DNA of 64,000 bases from Sediminicola sp040566555 (GTDB lineage: Bacteria > Bacteroidota > Bacteroidia > Flavobacteriales > Flavobacteriaceae): NCBI RefSeq assembly GCF_040566555.1, contig NZ_JBEWYP010000006.1:174055-238054 (forward strand), written 5' to 3'. Under the pieces are notes generated by a model. That model was given only the letters and a program-made list of their open reading frames with translations. It was not told where the DNA came from and did not search any database. Below, piece after piece: positions 45,660 to 54,743 of the stretch (the first letter of the stretch is position 1; every line of letters begins with the position of its first letter). Both the position numbers and the translations under genes were made by a program.

Positions 45660-46277
45660 TTAATTTTTTTTACTCTTAAAACCACTTAACACATATATTA
45701 TACCTTCAAATTTATTTGGCAAATTTGGAAGTTCTCCAGTTTTGAAATAGTTAATTAACCCAAAAACTAACAATAAAAATCCTGCAAGACCTAGAAGCAT
45801 AAAAATACCTCCTAAGAAATAATAAACTCCTGTAACAAATAAAGATGGTTTAGTACCAATTAAATAGTAACCATCTATAACTAATATTTCAATTCTCCTT
45901 TGATTATTCTTTATTCGAATATCATTAAAAGCGGTGAGCTGATTTTTAGAAAGGGAGAGCGGCAATATCTGATCTAAATCTCCATTTATTATGATATTAT
46001 TTGTCCTTAAAAATTTTAAAATTCTTTTATGTTCTCCATCTGGGATGTAAAAGTTTCGCGTTAATGTGTCCACTACATTCGATCCCAGATTAAGTTGTAT
46101 ATATTTTTTACCATCAAACACATAGTCCAAGGAGAAATATTCTAGTTGTTTAGTAATTGGAATATTGCTTTTCGTGTCTTTAGTTTTTTTAAATAAGGTT
46201 GGGCTAACTACAAATACGAGAAGAATGCAGAATGTAAATCCAAATAATAAATTAAATATGTGTCTTACGGATTGCAT
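45660..46277 (-). CDS. Two-TM membrane protein of the toxin cassette (possible second immunity protein)
   Basis: A 205-aa protein with an N-terminal membrane segment (LFGFTFCILLVFVVSP), a periplasmic-type domain of about 110 residues (including a segment that ends in YYLIGTKPS) and a second membrane segment (GGIFMLLGLAGFLLLVFGLI), then a short basic tail. I do not recognise a family. The gene is AT-rich and sits directly downstream of the 79-aa gene, between the toxin-like gene and the next conserved operon member. This is where polymorphic toxin loci often keep extra immunity genes; a membrane immunity protein is a plausible but unproven role. Confidence 0.65.
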   Translation of the reverse strand: MQSVRHIFNLLFGFTFCILLVFVVSPTLFKKTKDTKSNIPITKQLEYFSLDYVFDGKKYIQLNLGSNVVDTLTRNFYIPDGEHKRILKFLRTNNIIINGDLDQILPLSLSKNQLTAFNDIRIKNNQRRIEILVIDGYYLIGTKPSLFVTGVYYFLGGIFMLLGLAGFLLLVFGLINYFKTGELPNLPNKFEGIIYVLSGFKSKKN

Positions 46278-46324
46278 AATCTTATCTTATAATTGTTTCG
46301 TATATTCAAACTAGTAGATATTCT

Positions 46325-46564
46325 TTACTGCAAACTTGGCAAGTCCCTATGCCTATTTTTAAAAAAACTAGGATTCTGTCTTATTTTCTCAGCAAAATCT
46401 TCTATAAAGGAGTTTCCTAATTCAAAAAAAGTATTTTTTTCCAATTCATTTAGCTCTACATTTATTGTATATAGAGCAACACTACCGCATATAACGGATA
46501 GTATAAATGCGCCGTCATTTTCATATAGCGTGTACTCCCAATTTTTTTCTATTTTTTTTTTCAT
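46325..46564 (-). CDS. Small protein coupled to the toxin-like gene (probable immunity protein)
   Basis: A 79-aa cytoplasmic protein without signal peptide. It begins MKKKIEKNWEYTLYENDG and continues with strand-rich FILSVICGSVALYTINVEL and a helical C-terminus (FFELGNSFIEDFAEKIRQ). Its ATG overlaps the TGA of the 1806-aa gene (ATGA at 46564-46561), the usual arrangement for toxin and immunity genes. Small size, acidic/amphipathic sequence, AT-rich composition and location all fit an immunity protein that neutralises the C-terminal domain encoded just before it. Direct homology was not checked. Confidence 0.65.
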   Translation of the reverse strand: MKKKIEKNWEYTLYENDGAFILSVICGSVALYTINVELNELEKNTFFELGNSFIEDFAEKIRQNPSFFKNRHRDLPSLQ

Positions 46565-49500
46565 TTCAAATTTGTTAAAGATTCGATATAACTGCCTGCT
46601 GGCACAGCATCTATTACTATTTCAGAGTACCCATTCGGCAAAATCCCACCTGGGATCCATAAATCGTTAGCTCCTTTTTCTGTTCCTTGAGGTATTCTTC
46701 GATTTTGTGAGACTGTATTGGGAATGTCAATTCTTACTAATTCCTCACCTGTCCATGACCCACTAGGAATACCTAATTCATTTTCTACAACTGACAAATC
46801 ACCATCAGCCTCGTTTAAAAGATTATCCATTTCCTTATTTGACATTACAAATTGGCCGTCATGTCTTCCTACAGGATTTCGTCCATACAAGTCCAAAGAC
46901 CTTTTAGGCACAAGATAAGAAGCTCCATCATTAAATTTTGCCAGATGTGTAGTAATATAATTAGCTTCAAGATAAGTTTCGGGGCTAGGTCGAGAAGCTT
47001 TGGAATAGGACATTACTTTTGATTTGGACCATCCAGATTTATAAGCTACTTGACCTTCATGGAAATATTTTATTAGAACTCCATTTTTAACTGTTAATCT
47101 TGGAGTATTTGAATTATCAACTGATTTTCTACTAATCCACTTTTTCCCATTTTTAAAATAGAATCTATACCCATTAGGGGCTTCGGATAAATCATCAATA
47201 TTTTTTCCAATTGTCTTACTCCATTCCAAAGCGCTACCCGTGATCGATTCCAGACCCTTCTCGTATTCAGATACTATTTTTGGGTTTTTACCGCTACGAA
47301 TTTCCAATTCAGCCCTTCTAACGAAATCCTCAACATCTTCCAAAGACAATTCTGTTCCATTTTTGGCAATCTCTAATTCTTTTATTATATCAATTACCTC
47401 ATCTGTTTGTCTATTATTTAGAAGTTTGCGCAAATAACCTATTCCTTTAGCTCCTCCTTTATTAATCAAATCAAAGCCGCCTTTTGCAGCAAATGCGTAG
47501 CCAACCCAAGTCCAAGCCCCTGGAATATCCACCTCTGTTGCTTTCAAACCTAAGTCTGTTACCGTGTAAGAAAAATCTAATAGGGTATATAAATTCTTTG
47601 ATACTTCGTACGCTTTTTGACCGGCCTTTGCAGATCTGATTGCAGTTATCGCTGCTGCACCCTCCCCCAATGTGCTTACTGTAATTATTATATTAAAGGC
47701 ATTCCAACCAAAATTTTTAATGCGTTGATTTCCTTCATTCTCCTTTAAGTAATCAAGAAATAGTGCCGGCACTATTTGTATAGAACCACAATATTCGTTA
47801 GCAGACAAAGATTGTCCATCCACACAACCAGCCCCAAATGGTGAAACATCGTTAAGAACTGTAAGGCCTACTAACTCAAAAGGAGAAGAGCCTTTAGGAA
47901 GCAAATAGTCTGTTTTTGTAGAACAATTCTTTCTTCCTTTAGAACAGCAGGAGATACAAGTACTAATGCTAACTGTATGTGTGTCTTCATCATAAATAAA
48001 TTCGAAGTCGTTTTTATTTTTGACGTAAGAAACGAGTAAATAATTTTGCTGTTGTACATCCCAACTTAAATAGAGTTCTTGCGGTATGTTTAGGTCTGCT
48101 AGATTAACCCTTGCATCACTAAGTCTTTTTATTTCACGGAAAAATTTAGTGTGTGGATATTCTCCATTTATTAAATCGCTCAACTTTTCCTTTAATACAT
48201 ATATTAAAGGTTCGTCCTCGCTATTTAAATGTGTTGGAGAAATCAATTCATCCAAAAATCTTTTCGCTTCATCATCGGTAACAGAGGCTACCACCTTTGC
48301 AACTAGAGCGTCGTGATTCATCGATAAAATATTGAAAAGCCTTCCATCTAGCATAATTGAAAGCATTTCCACCTTTTGCTCTAAGGAAATTAATGCCAAT
48401 ACATCGGTATTAACTTTAAGTGCTATTTCAAATAATTTATCTCTTAGTTCCTCTTTATCAAGGTTCTCATTATCTAGTATGTTGGATATTCCGTTTTCTC
48501 TCCATTCAGTTAAGAGAGCTAGAGCTTGATAATACTTTTTCCAAGAAAATTCTAGTTTTCTATTACCATCAATAGTTTTTGGAGTATTATCCCATTCCTC
48601 ATATAGTCTCTTGTACGAATCAACTATTTCAGACGATTGTTCCGCACATATCAATTTCGAAACTTCTCTTAAAAAGTCTTCTTCCGAGCCTTCAACGGTT
48701 GGTAAGTCTTTGTAAGAATTAAAATATTCTTGGCCCAAATCACACAAATCAGTTGCACAATTGGTTGTAATATCAACAGGGAGTAAATTAGAATTAGTAC
48801 TTGAGAAATTTAGATTGCCTTTACTACTGTTTACATACCCATAATTAGTCAAATAAGTTTTTGCACAGTCATCAGGCACAGATTCAAATAAATAAACACT
48901 AGAGTTATTTCCTATGTCCGGAATTAACTTTAGAACATAAGGGTTGCCTTTACCCTCTGTATAATAACCATCAAAACTACCATCTGCCTTGAATCTAGCG
49001 TCATAGCCAACTCCGTTATTCAACCTAAATCCAGGAATTGTTCCTTTTACTCTATCCGATTCTATTTTTGACCTTATTATACTAGACTTTTCAATTTTAA
49101 ACGGCCTCCAATCAGGCGTAAACCAAATTCTTCCAGCAATCTCCCCATCCTCCTCATCCTGGAAAACATAAAATTTTAAGGCAGGGTTATGCATTTGTGC
49201 CCAATGCATATGGGGCAGCAGACTAGCATCATCTTTATAGTCCATCAACCAATCGGTTGCTCCTTGTGCAGAACCGTAATCTGTAAATGGATGCTGTAAG
49301 GCAAATACACCATGACCCAACTCATGGGCTATTGTGATGGCCAAATCATCTTTCCCTTCTTCAGCAGCTGTAAGATCTCCATTGAACACAAAACCAAATT
49401 GCCTTTGTAAAGGCATAAACCCGCCAATGGATTTAGTGGTTTTTACTATCGAATCAAATACAAATAGATAGTAAGCATTAGAATTGTAAACTATCTTTGA

Positions 49501-51981
49501 TTTTAGGTCTTCAATCACCGCTTTTTGCTCAGCATTGTAACTGGACAACCAAGGACTATCACCAATTTCCAATTCATTATCCCCTCCCAATAAATTTTTA
49601 CTAAGTGAAGCTGATTGGGTACTTAAATTTAGGGTTGCTACCCCTTTCTTAAAGATGTCTTTTACGGCGTCTACAGTAGTTTGTGGTATAGACACTCCAT
49701 CCACAGCGACCAAAACTACATCTACCTGTCTATCTGTTAAATGCCAAAGCGTAAAAGCACCTGCTGTTAGTTGCTGTTCTTCTTCTGTTTTGGAAGGCAC
49801 CACAGCATAAATGGTTTCATTTTCTAAGGTATATCTCCCTGTTAGCGTAAACACAGGGTCACCATTTATTTCCTCCCATGGAATCAATTCTCCCGACTTC
49901 GTTTTAAATATGAGGTCTTTTATCGTGTAGTCTGAATTAGTAAACTCAACCTTCGCTCTTACCTTTATAACATCGCCTTTAGCCACTGCCTGATGTACCA
50001 GAGTGTATGGATTGCCATCTGCATCGGGAATTGTTACATATTCTTTTTTAAGTTTCTCACTATTGGTTTCTGGCATTTGGTCATAACCATACTTCCCATT
50101 ATCCTCAAAAGTGACTATTATCCCTTTTGCCGTTAGGGCTTTTAACTCTCCATCTTGAGAAACACCGGTTACATTCCCAGTAGATACGGAACCAGCTGGG
50201 TCTATCTTACCACCTTCGGTAATATTACCTCCAGCATCGACATGATATACATTGCCTTCACCATCTATAATAACCTTATCGTCACCTAAGGGACTGGTTT
50301 CTGTTGCTCCATTCTGAGGGTTTGTGATGATTAGAATACCATCTTCAATCTTAATATCATTCTCTGGATCCAATACCCAATTGATCCGAATTTCATCCAA
50401 ATCATTATTGCCTTCAAAAGGTTCTCCTATCGCTTCAACTGCATCCGTAACCGTATCAATAGCCGCATCAACATCCACTATATTGGCTAAGGTTGGGTCG
50501 TATATGGTGATGACCGTACCTTCGGCCATTTGCTTGTCGGTATTGATCAGCACATTGGTAAATTCTACCCCTACCCTAATACTGTTCAAATAAGGGATGG
50601 TGACATATCCCTTTCCGGTAAACCTGCCATTGCTGCCACTTACCTCCAATATTTTAATGGGAAAATCTCCTGCGGTAAACTGTTCGCCCACGGATATGCT
50701 GGGCAAGGGTTCGGTATTATCTAAACTGAAGTCGGGCGTAATACCACACTCATACACACTGGCCTCATCATCGGCGATAAAGGTGGTAAACTGTCTTACC
50801 GTACCCCAATCGCTTTGGGTGACCACACATTTTTTCTGTACCTGGTATTCGTAAACCGTCCCTGCTTTTAAGTCCCACAGCGTAGTAGTATTGGAAGTGG
50901 TCTTATTAAAAAACCACTCATTGTCATTGCCTTTTTTACGGTAGCGCACCGTATACTCCGGAACATCCGTAGAAAAATCGTCCCAAAAAATATTGGCATT
51001 GGTGCTGCCTTTAACCTCGTGGTTTATAGCACTCGGTAAGCTACATACTCCAGCATAGCTGAAAGAATATATTTCACTATATCCCTGATTTTTAAAGAGT
51101 CCTATTTCTTCCGTTCCTTGCCTCGCCTTGGCCTGTACCCGCCAGGCATAATTTTTATTGGATAGAAATAGCGGATCAGACGGGCCATACACATAGGTGG
51201 TGGCCGTAGTAGTCGTCTGAAAAATTGGGGGCGAACTTAAAAAGGCGGCTTGTGGATCCACATAGGTGTCCCAAATCTCCACAATGCTTAGTTCATACTC
51301 CACATTGCTCACATTAAGCTGCCTAGGAGTCCACTGGAAAACTATATTCTGTGGATTGCGCTCCACTATATTGGTTTTGTTATAGGGGGATACCAAAAAC
51401 GGGGGTTCGTTCTGGAAGATGATGGTCGTGGCACAGCTTTTTTGTGACAAGCGGTTACCGGACAAGACATCTATTATTTCAAAACAAAACTGATAAGCCC
51501 CTTCCGGTATGGCCCGCCCATAGAAATTGGGTGAGATGCCCGTAATATTTTCAAACCTAAAATAAGGCGCCAATTCCACATTGGTAAGGGTCAGGGGGAT
51601 CCCGCCTTCCAAAAAGAGTGTTGGCGCCCCAACTACAATATCATTACTCTGAAAAGAAATCCCATTGCCCTGGAAGTAAGCCTTTAGCCTAACCTCCCTA
51701 TTGGTTATGGTAAAATCATTGAGCACGACCTGGACCCGCAACGGACTACTACTAGTGCTGGCATCTGAATAACTGCTGAAATAAATAGGTACAGGGGGAA
51801 TGGCTTGTGGAATTACCTGTACGGGAAAGGATTGGGCCGACACTAAAGAGTAATTTCCTAGCGCCAATAAAACCCATAAAGCGAAAAAACGGAACAAGTG
51901 TATCCTTCCCCAGGGAAGTTGAAAAACCTTCCTAAAGATGAATGAATATAATCCTATAAGACAGTGTAATAGTCTCTTCAT
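46561..51981 (-). CDS. Giant secreted polymorphic-toxin-like protein with HELGH metallopeptidase-like domain
   Basis: A 1806-aa protein. An extended signal peptide ends near residue 50 (LVSAQ). Residues 51-410 are beta-sandwich/FN3-like (NNEWFF-type strands; YTVRYRKKG, GTVYEYQVQKKC). A central region with charged repeats follows. HELGH at 886-890 with His897 and LMDY near 917 form a zincin-like site. Residues 1450-1560 have helical, partly hydrophobic stretches (AFNIIITVSTLGEGAAAITAI) typical of a pre-toxin region. The last 139 residues (1668-1806; nt 46561-46980) look like an exchangeable tip, with GRHDGQFVM and IPQGTEKGANDLWIPGG (1763-1779). There is no C-terminal sorting domain. Composition changes along the gene: a sampled 60-nt block is 47% G+C at 51241 and 27% at 47041. 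It is in one operon with an outer-membrane barrel upstream and an immunity-like gene downstream. Confidence 0.78.
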   Translation of the reverse strand: MKRLLHCLIGLYSFIFRKVFQLPWGRIHLFRFFALWVLLALGNYSLVSAQSFPVQVIPQAIPPVPIYFSSYSDASTSSSPLRVQVVLNDFTITNREVRLKAYFQGNGISFQSNDIVVGAPTLFLEGGIPLTLTNVELAPYFRFENITGISPNFYGRAIPEGAYQFCFEIIDVLSGNRLSQKSCATTIIFQNEPPFLVSPYNKTNIVERNPQNIVFQWTPRQLNVSNVEYELSIVEIWDTYVDPQAAFLSSPPIFQTTTTATTYVYGPSDPLFLSNKNYAWRVQAKARQGTEEIGLFKNQGYSEIYSFSYAGVCSLPSAINHEVKGSTNANIFWDDFSTDVPEYTVRYRKKGNDNEWFFNKTTSNTTTLWDLKAGTVYEYQVQKKCVVTQSDWGTVRQFTTFIADDEASVYECGITPDFSLDNTEPLPSISVGEQFTAGDFPIKILEVSGSNGRFTGKGYVTIPYLNSIRVGVEFTNVLINTDKQMAEGTVITIYDPTLANIVDVDAAIDTVTDAVEAIGEPFEGNNDLDEIRINWVLDPENDIKIEDGILIITNPQNGATETSPLGDDKVIIDGEGNVYHVDAGGNITEGGKIDPAGSVSTGNVTGVSQDGELKALTAKGIIVTFEDNGKYGYDQMPETNSEKLKKEYVTIPDADGNPYTLVHQAVAKGDVIKVRAKVEFTNSDYTIKDLIFKTKSGELIPWEEINGDPVFTLTGRYTLENETIYAVVPSKTEEEQQLTAGAFTLWHLTDRQVDVVLVAVDGVSIPQTTVDAVKDIFKKGVATLNLSTQSASLSKNLLGGDNELEIGDSPWLSSYNAEQKAVIEDLKSKIVYNSNAYYLFVFDSIVKTTKSIGGFMPLQRQFGFVFNGDLTAAEEGKDDLAITIAHELGHGVFALQHPFTDYGSAQGATDWLMDYKDDASLLPHMHWAQMHNPALKFYVFQDEEDGEIAGRIWFTPDWRPFKIEKSSIIRSKIESDRVKGTIPGFRLNNGVGYDARFKADGSFDGYYTEGKGNPYVLKLIPDIGNNSSVYLFESVPDDCAKTYLTNYGYVNSSKGNLNFSSTNSNLLPVDITTNCATDLCDLGQEYFNSYKDLPTVEGSEEDFLREVSKLICAEQSSEIVDSYKRLYEEWDNTPKTIDGNRKLEFSWKKYYQALALLTEWRENGISNILDNENLDKEELRDKLFEIALKVNTDVLALISLEQKVEMLSIMLDGRLFNILSMNHDALVAKVVASVTDDEAKRFLDELISPTHLNSEDEPLIYVLKEKLSDLINGEYPHTKFFREIKRLSDARVNLADLNIPQELYLSWDVQQQNYLLVSYVKNKNDFEFIYDEDTHTVSISTCISCCSKGRKNCSTKTDYLLPKGSSPFELVGLTVLNDVSPFGAGCVDGQSLSANEYCGSIQIVPALFLDYLKENEGNQRIKNFGWNAFNIIITVSTLGEGAAAITAIRSAKAGQKAYEVSKNLYTLLDFSYTVTDLGLKATEVDIPGAWTWVGYAFAAKGGFDLINKGGAKGIGYLRKLLNNRQTDEVIDIIKELEIAKNGTELSLEDVEDFVRRAELEIRSGKNPKIVSEYEKGLESITGSALEWSKTIGKNIDDLSEAPNGYRFYFKNGKKWISRKSVDNSNTPRLTVKNGVLIKYFHEGQVAYKSGWSKSKVMSYSKASRPSPETYLEANYITTHLAKFNDGASYLVPKRSLDLYGRNPVGRHDGQFVMSNKEMDNLLNEADGDLSVVENELGIPSGSWTGEELVRIDIPNTVSQNRRIPQGTEKGANDLWIPGGILPNGYSEIVIDAVPAGSYIESLTNLK

Positions 51982-51984
51982 CCG

Positions 51985-54423
51985 CTAATTTTTATTAATG
52001 TATTTCAATTCAAAAGTCTCTGGATTTACCGTATTGAGCGACTTTTTATAATAAAAATCTATGATTTCATTTTCTAAGAGCTCTTCCAAGCGTTCCATAT
52101 CCGAATTGACATCAAAATCCTTGAACGCCCTGGAGGCCATAGTCTCTTTGAATTCCTTTAGATCCCCTATCGGTTGAGTTACAACCTCCATGCCCACAAA
52201 TTCCGAAAACTGCTGTTGCATCCATCGGTGTCCCACCAATTTCTCCAATCGGATTTGCTGATCCTTCAATAGACTTTTATAGGCATTTTCCAACTCCTGA
52301 TCTTCCGAAATAAAAATCTCTTTATTGTGCATCGGATGCTGGTCGACTTTTAATTTCTGGTCTACAAATAGTTGCTCTAAAACGACATCTATTTTCCGCA
52401 TATCGCGTTTTATTTTTTGAATAGCACTGAAAAGCGCTTCGTTATAAACCGCTTGAAAATCTCCATACTCATATAAGGCTTCCAAAAAAATAAGCGCATT
52501 TTCCTTGTAGTCTTCTTCCTTTTCTTGTTTTTTCACAATAGTCAAAAGCATCACTAGTTCTTCTTTTTTGAATAATGGAATAGAAGAAAACTGACTACTT
52601 CCAAAAACGGTGGACAGCTGATTGTTGATATTGGGAATAGTACCGCTATAGACCACATTTCTATACCTAAAACTGATGGTGTTCTCATTTGCATTGGCAT
52701 TGCGGCCGCGAAGATCAAGGTTGAGTTTAAAATTATCGAAGGCATAGCTATACCCAAAAGTGATAGTGACATCGGTGGTATTTGCCGTGGTTGCGTTTCT
52801 AAATAGCGTAAGTACATTAAGACTCAAATTATGTTTTTGCAGCCACAAGTAATTACTACCCAATCTGAAATTATAAACACTCCCCTGTTGCTCTCCGTTA
52901 TTAAAAGAAGTGTTATAGGAACTGGAGAAGTTGGTGCGTAATTTCTTTTCAAAAAACTGTTTCCCAACAGCCAGCGTTGGTCCAACCGTAAGGTTTTCAT
53001 CTTCCCCTATGGTATTATAGGAGGTGTTTGCCGCTAGAGAAATACTAAGCGCCTCTTTGGGATAGCCCAAGGTATAGGCCGCCGTACCATTATAAAAGGT
53101 TGAAAATCCACCTTCAATGGTCTCCCCTTCTTGTTGGTTGTTGGAATTCTGATAGACCAAGTTTAAATTGGTAGTATGTTGTTTTGTTTCCGTCTGCTTT
53201 AGGATGTAATTGATGCCCAAATTGGCATTCTGGGAAATTTGTCGATAGTTGAGCGTGTCCACATTGTCAAACTGACCCACTTGATTGATATAATCAAATT
53301 GGTCGCGAATGTTGGTGTACGACTGGAAATTGGAATAAGACCCGATCAAACCCAAGCGATCTGAAGCTGTATAATTTACATTAATGGCGGTCACGATCCG
53401 CTGTTGGTCCGAGGATTTGGCATTGTCCAAATTATCTTGTTGCACCCCCGCATTTACACTTAAATTAACCTTTCCATCAAAGATGGTCTGGTTGGCATTG
53501 ACCGTAATATTCTCGAGATCATTGTTAAAAAAATAAGCCCCAAATGTCTTATAATCCGGATCTATTCGCTCATACCCCACGCCCAAAGATCCATTCCCTG
53601 CGGGATAATTAAAGGAGGCGTTTAACGCATTGTAGTAATTGGTGCTTATGTTTTCATTTAGGACAAAGGACAAGACCCCTTTTTCGGTTCTTTCTTCGAT
53701 TAATCTGTTATCTTCCGTTACTCCTGAAATGGCGTATTCTATCCGAATTTGGGCCTTTTCAAAAACCTTGAACTCAGACTCAAAAGAAAGCACGGCATTT
53801 TCTTTTGGTGCTAATCCCAATTCAACGGGTATCGGATTCTCCAGGGAAGTTTCTTCGTCTTTAGCTTTAAAAAAAATGAGTCCTAATTTTACTTTCTCAA
53901 ACTCATAGGCCGTTTTTAAACCGTAACCCATACGTTGATAGGCCGTAAGACCTTGAGGTGCTTCCGGATTATATTCCGTGGCTCTGAGAAACCGTCCGTA
54001 CATTGCACTGATCTGAAAAGGACCTTCCGGAGTAAGATCTACCCCTGCTCCCGTAAATTGGTGTCCGCTTAAAGTATAGGGAGAAAAGGTCATACTCACA
54101 TCCCCAAGATGGGCAGCTGCCCATTTATAGGAAGGATTAAAACTAAACCGATTAAATTTAAAGGGATTCGGAAAATCGAACTCCTGATTGGAATAGGTAA
54201 ATGATAAAGGAACATTATACAAACCTGCAATATTAAAATTTAAATTACCTGTTAGGTAATACGTCAATGCTTGCCTATTGGCAGCACCATCATAATAGAC
54301 CGCATTTGCGGCTATACCTCCATTGTACCTTAAGAATTTCTCCTTGCCCAATTGGTCAAAATTTACGGATTGAGAAAAGGCTATTCCAAAGCACATAAAA
54401 AAGGGAACAAAATATTTTAACAA
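51985..54423 (-). CDS. Outer-membrane beta-barrel protein with C-terminal helical domain
   Basis: An 812-aa protein with signal peptide (FFMCFGIAFSQ, cleavage near residue 18). Residues 30-620 show a long series of alternating hydrophobic and aromatic strands with Asn/Tyr-rich turns (FRLGSNYLWLQKHNLSLNVL, LSISLAANTSYNTIG), as in large outer-membrane barrels. Residues 640-800 are helical and charged (ELVMLLTIVKKQEKEEDYKENALIFLEALYEYG), probably periplasmic. It has no TonB box or plug that I can see. It is the first gene of the leftward operon and ends 3 nt before the giant toxin-like gene, so it is a good candidate to anchor or export that protein. Confidence 0.78.
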   Translation of the reverse strand: MLKYFVPFFMCFGIAFSQSVNFDQLGKEKFLRYNGGIAANAVYYDGAANRQALTYYLTGNLNFNIAGLYNVPLSFTYSNQEFDFPNPFKFNRFSFNPSYKWAAAHLGDVSMTFSPYTLSGHQFTGAGVDLTPEGPFQISAMYGRFLRATEYNPEAPQGLTAYQRMGYGLKTAYEFEKVKLGLIFFKAKDEETSLENPIPVELGLAPKENAVLSFESEFKVFEKAQIRIEYAISGVTEDNRLIEERTEKGVLSFVLNENISTNYYNALNASFNYPAGNGSLGVGYERIDPDYKTFGAYFFNNDLENITVNANQTIFDGKVNLSVNAGVQQDNLDNAKSSDQQRIVTAINVNYTASDRLGLIGSYSNFQSYTNIRDQFDYINQVGQFDNVDTLNYRQISQNANLGINYILKQTETKQHTTNLNLVYQNSNNQQEGETIEGGFSTFYNGTAAYTLGYPKEALSISLAANTSYNTIGEDENLTVGPTLAVGKQFFEKKLRTNFSSSYNTSFNNGEQQGSVYNFRLGSNYLWLQKHNLSLNVLTLFRNATTANTTDVTITFGYSYAFDNFKLNLDLRGRNANANENTISFRYRNVVYSGTIPNINNQLSTVFGSSQFSSIPLFKKEELVMLLTIVKKQEKEEDYKENALIFLEALYEYGDFQAVYNEALFSAIQKIKRDMRKIDVVLEQLFVDQKLKVDQHPMHNKEIFISEDQELENAYKSLLKDQQIRLEKLVGHRWMQQQFSEFVGMEVVTQPIGDLKEFKETMASRAFKDFDVNSDMERLEELLENEIIDFYYKKSLNTVNPETFELKYINKN

Positions 54424-54743
54424 CGAAAATTTTCTTAAAAACTTAAATATAAGTTAAAATTACAAATTAGAAGAATATTTTCGACAAACGGCGATCAACT
54501 TTTCATACGCCCCTCACGCTACATTCCAAAGCTATTGACCCTATCGCTAGCTATTTATGACTCATTTGCTTCAATGTAACTCTCTGAGAAATAGAAAATT
54601 TGCAACATTTTTTAACTCATATGATTAAATAGGTATAGAAGATGGTAGTACAACGATTATTTGGACCGTTGAGAGTAGTGGATGTAATATGGACCCTATT
54701 ATGATTTAATTTTGACCAGAGAACAACTATAAAACCCTAGATC
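54424..54743. other. Divergent intergenic region with candidate promoters
   Basis: This is the control region between the leftward operon and paralog B of the lipoprotein. On the plus strand TAATTTTG (54707-54714) matches TAnnTTTG 29 nt before the lipoprotein ATG. On the minus strand TAGCTTTG (54534-54527) matches it, about 100 nt before the barrel gene. Neither has a TTG at the proper distance, so both are weak predictions. Confidence 0.4.

Noticed and set aside
46293..46670. Plus-strand ORF of 125 codons opposite the immunity-like gene
   Set aside because: It runs antisense to the end of the giant gene and the 79-aa gene; it is Phe/Ser-rich as expected for the complement of coding AT-rich DNA.
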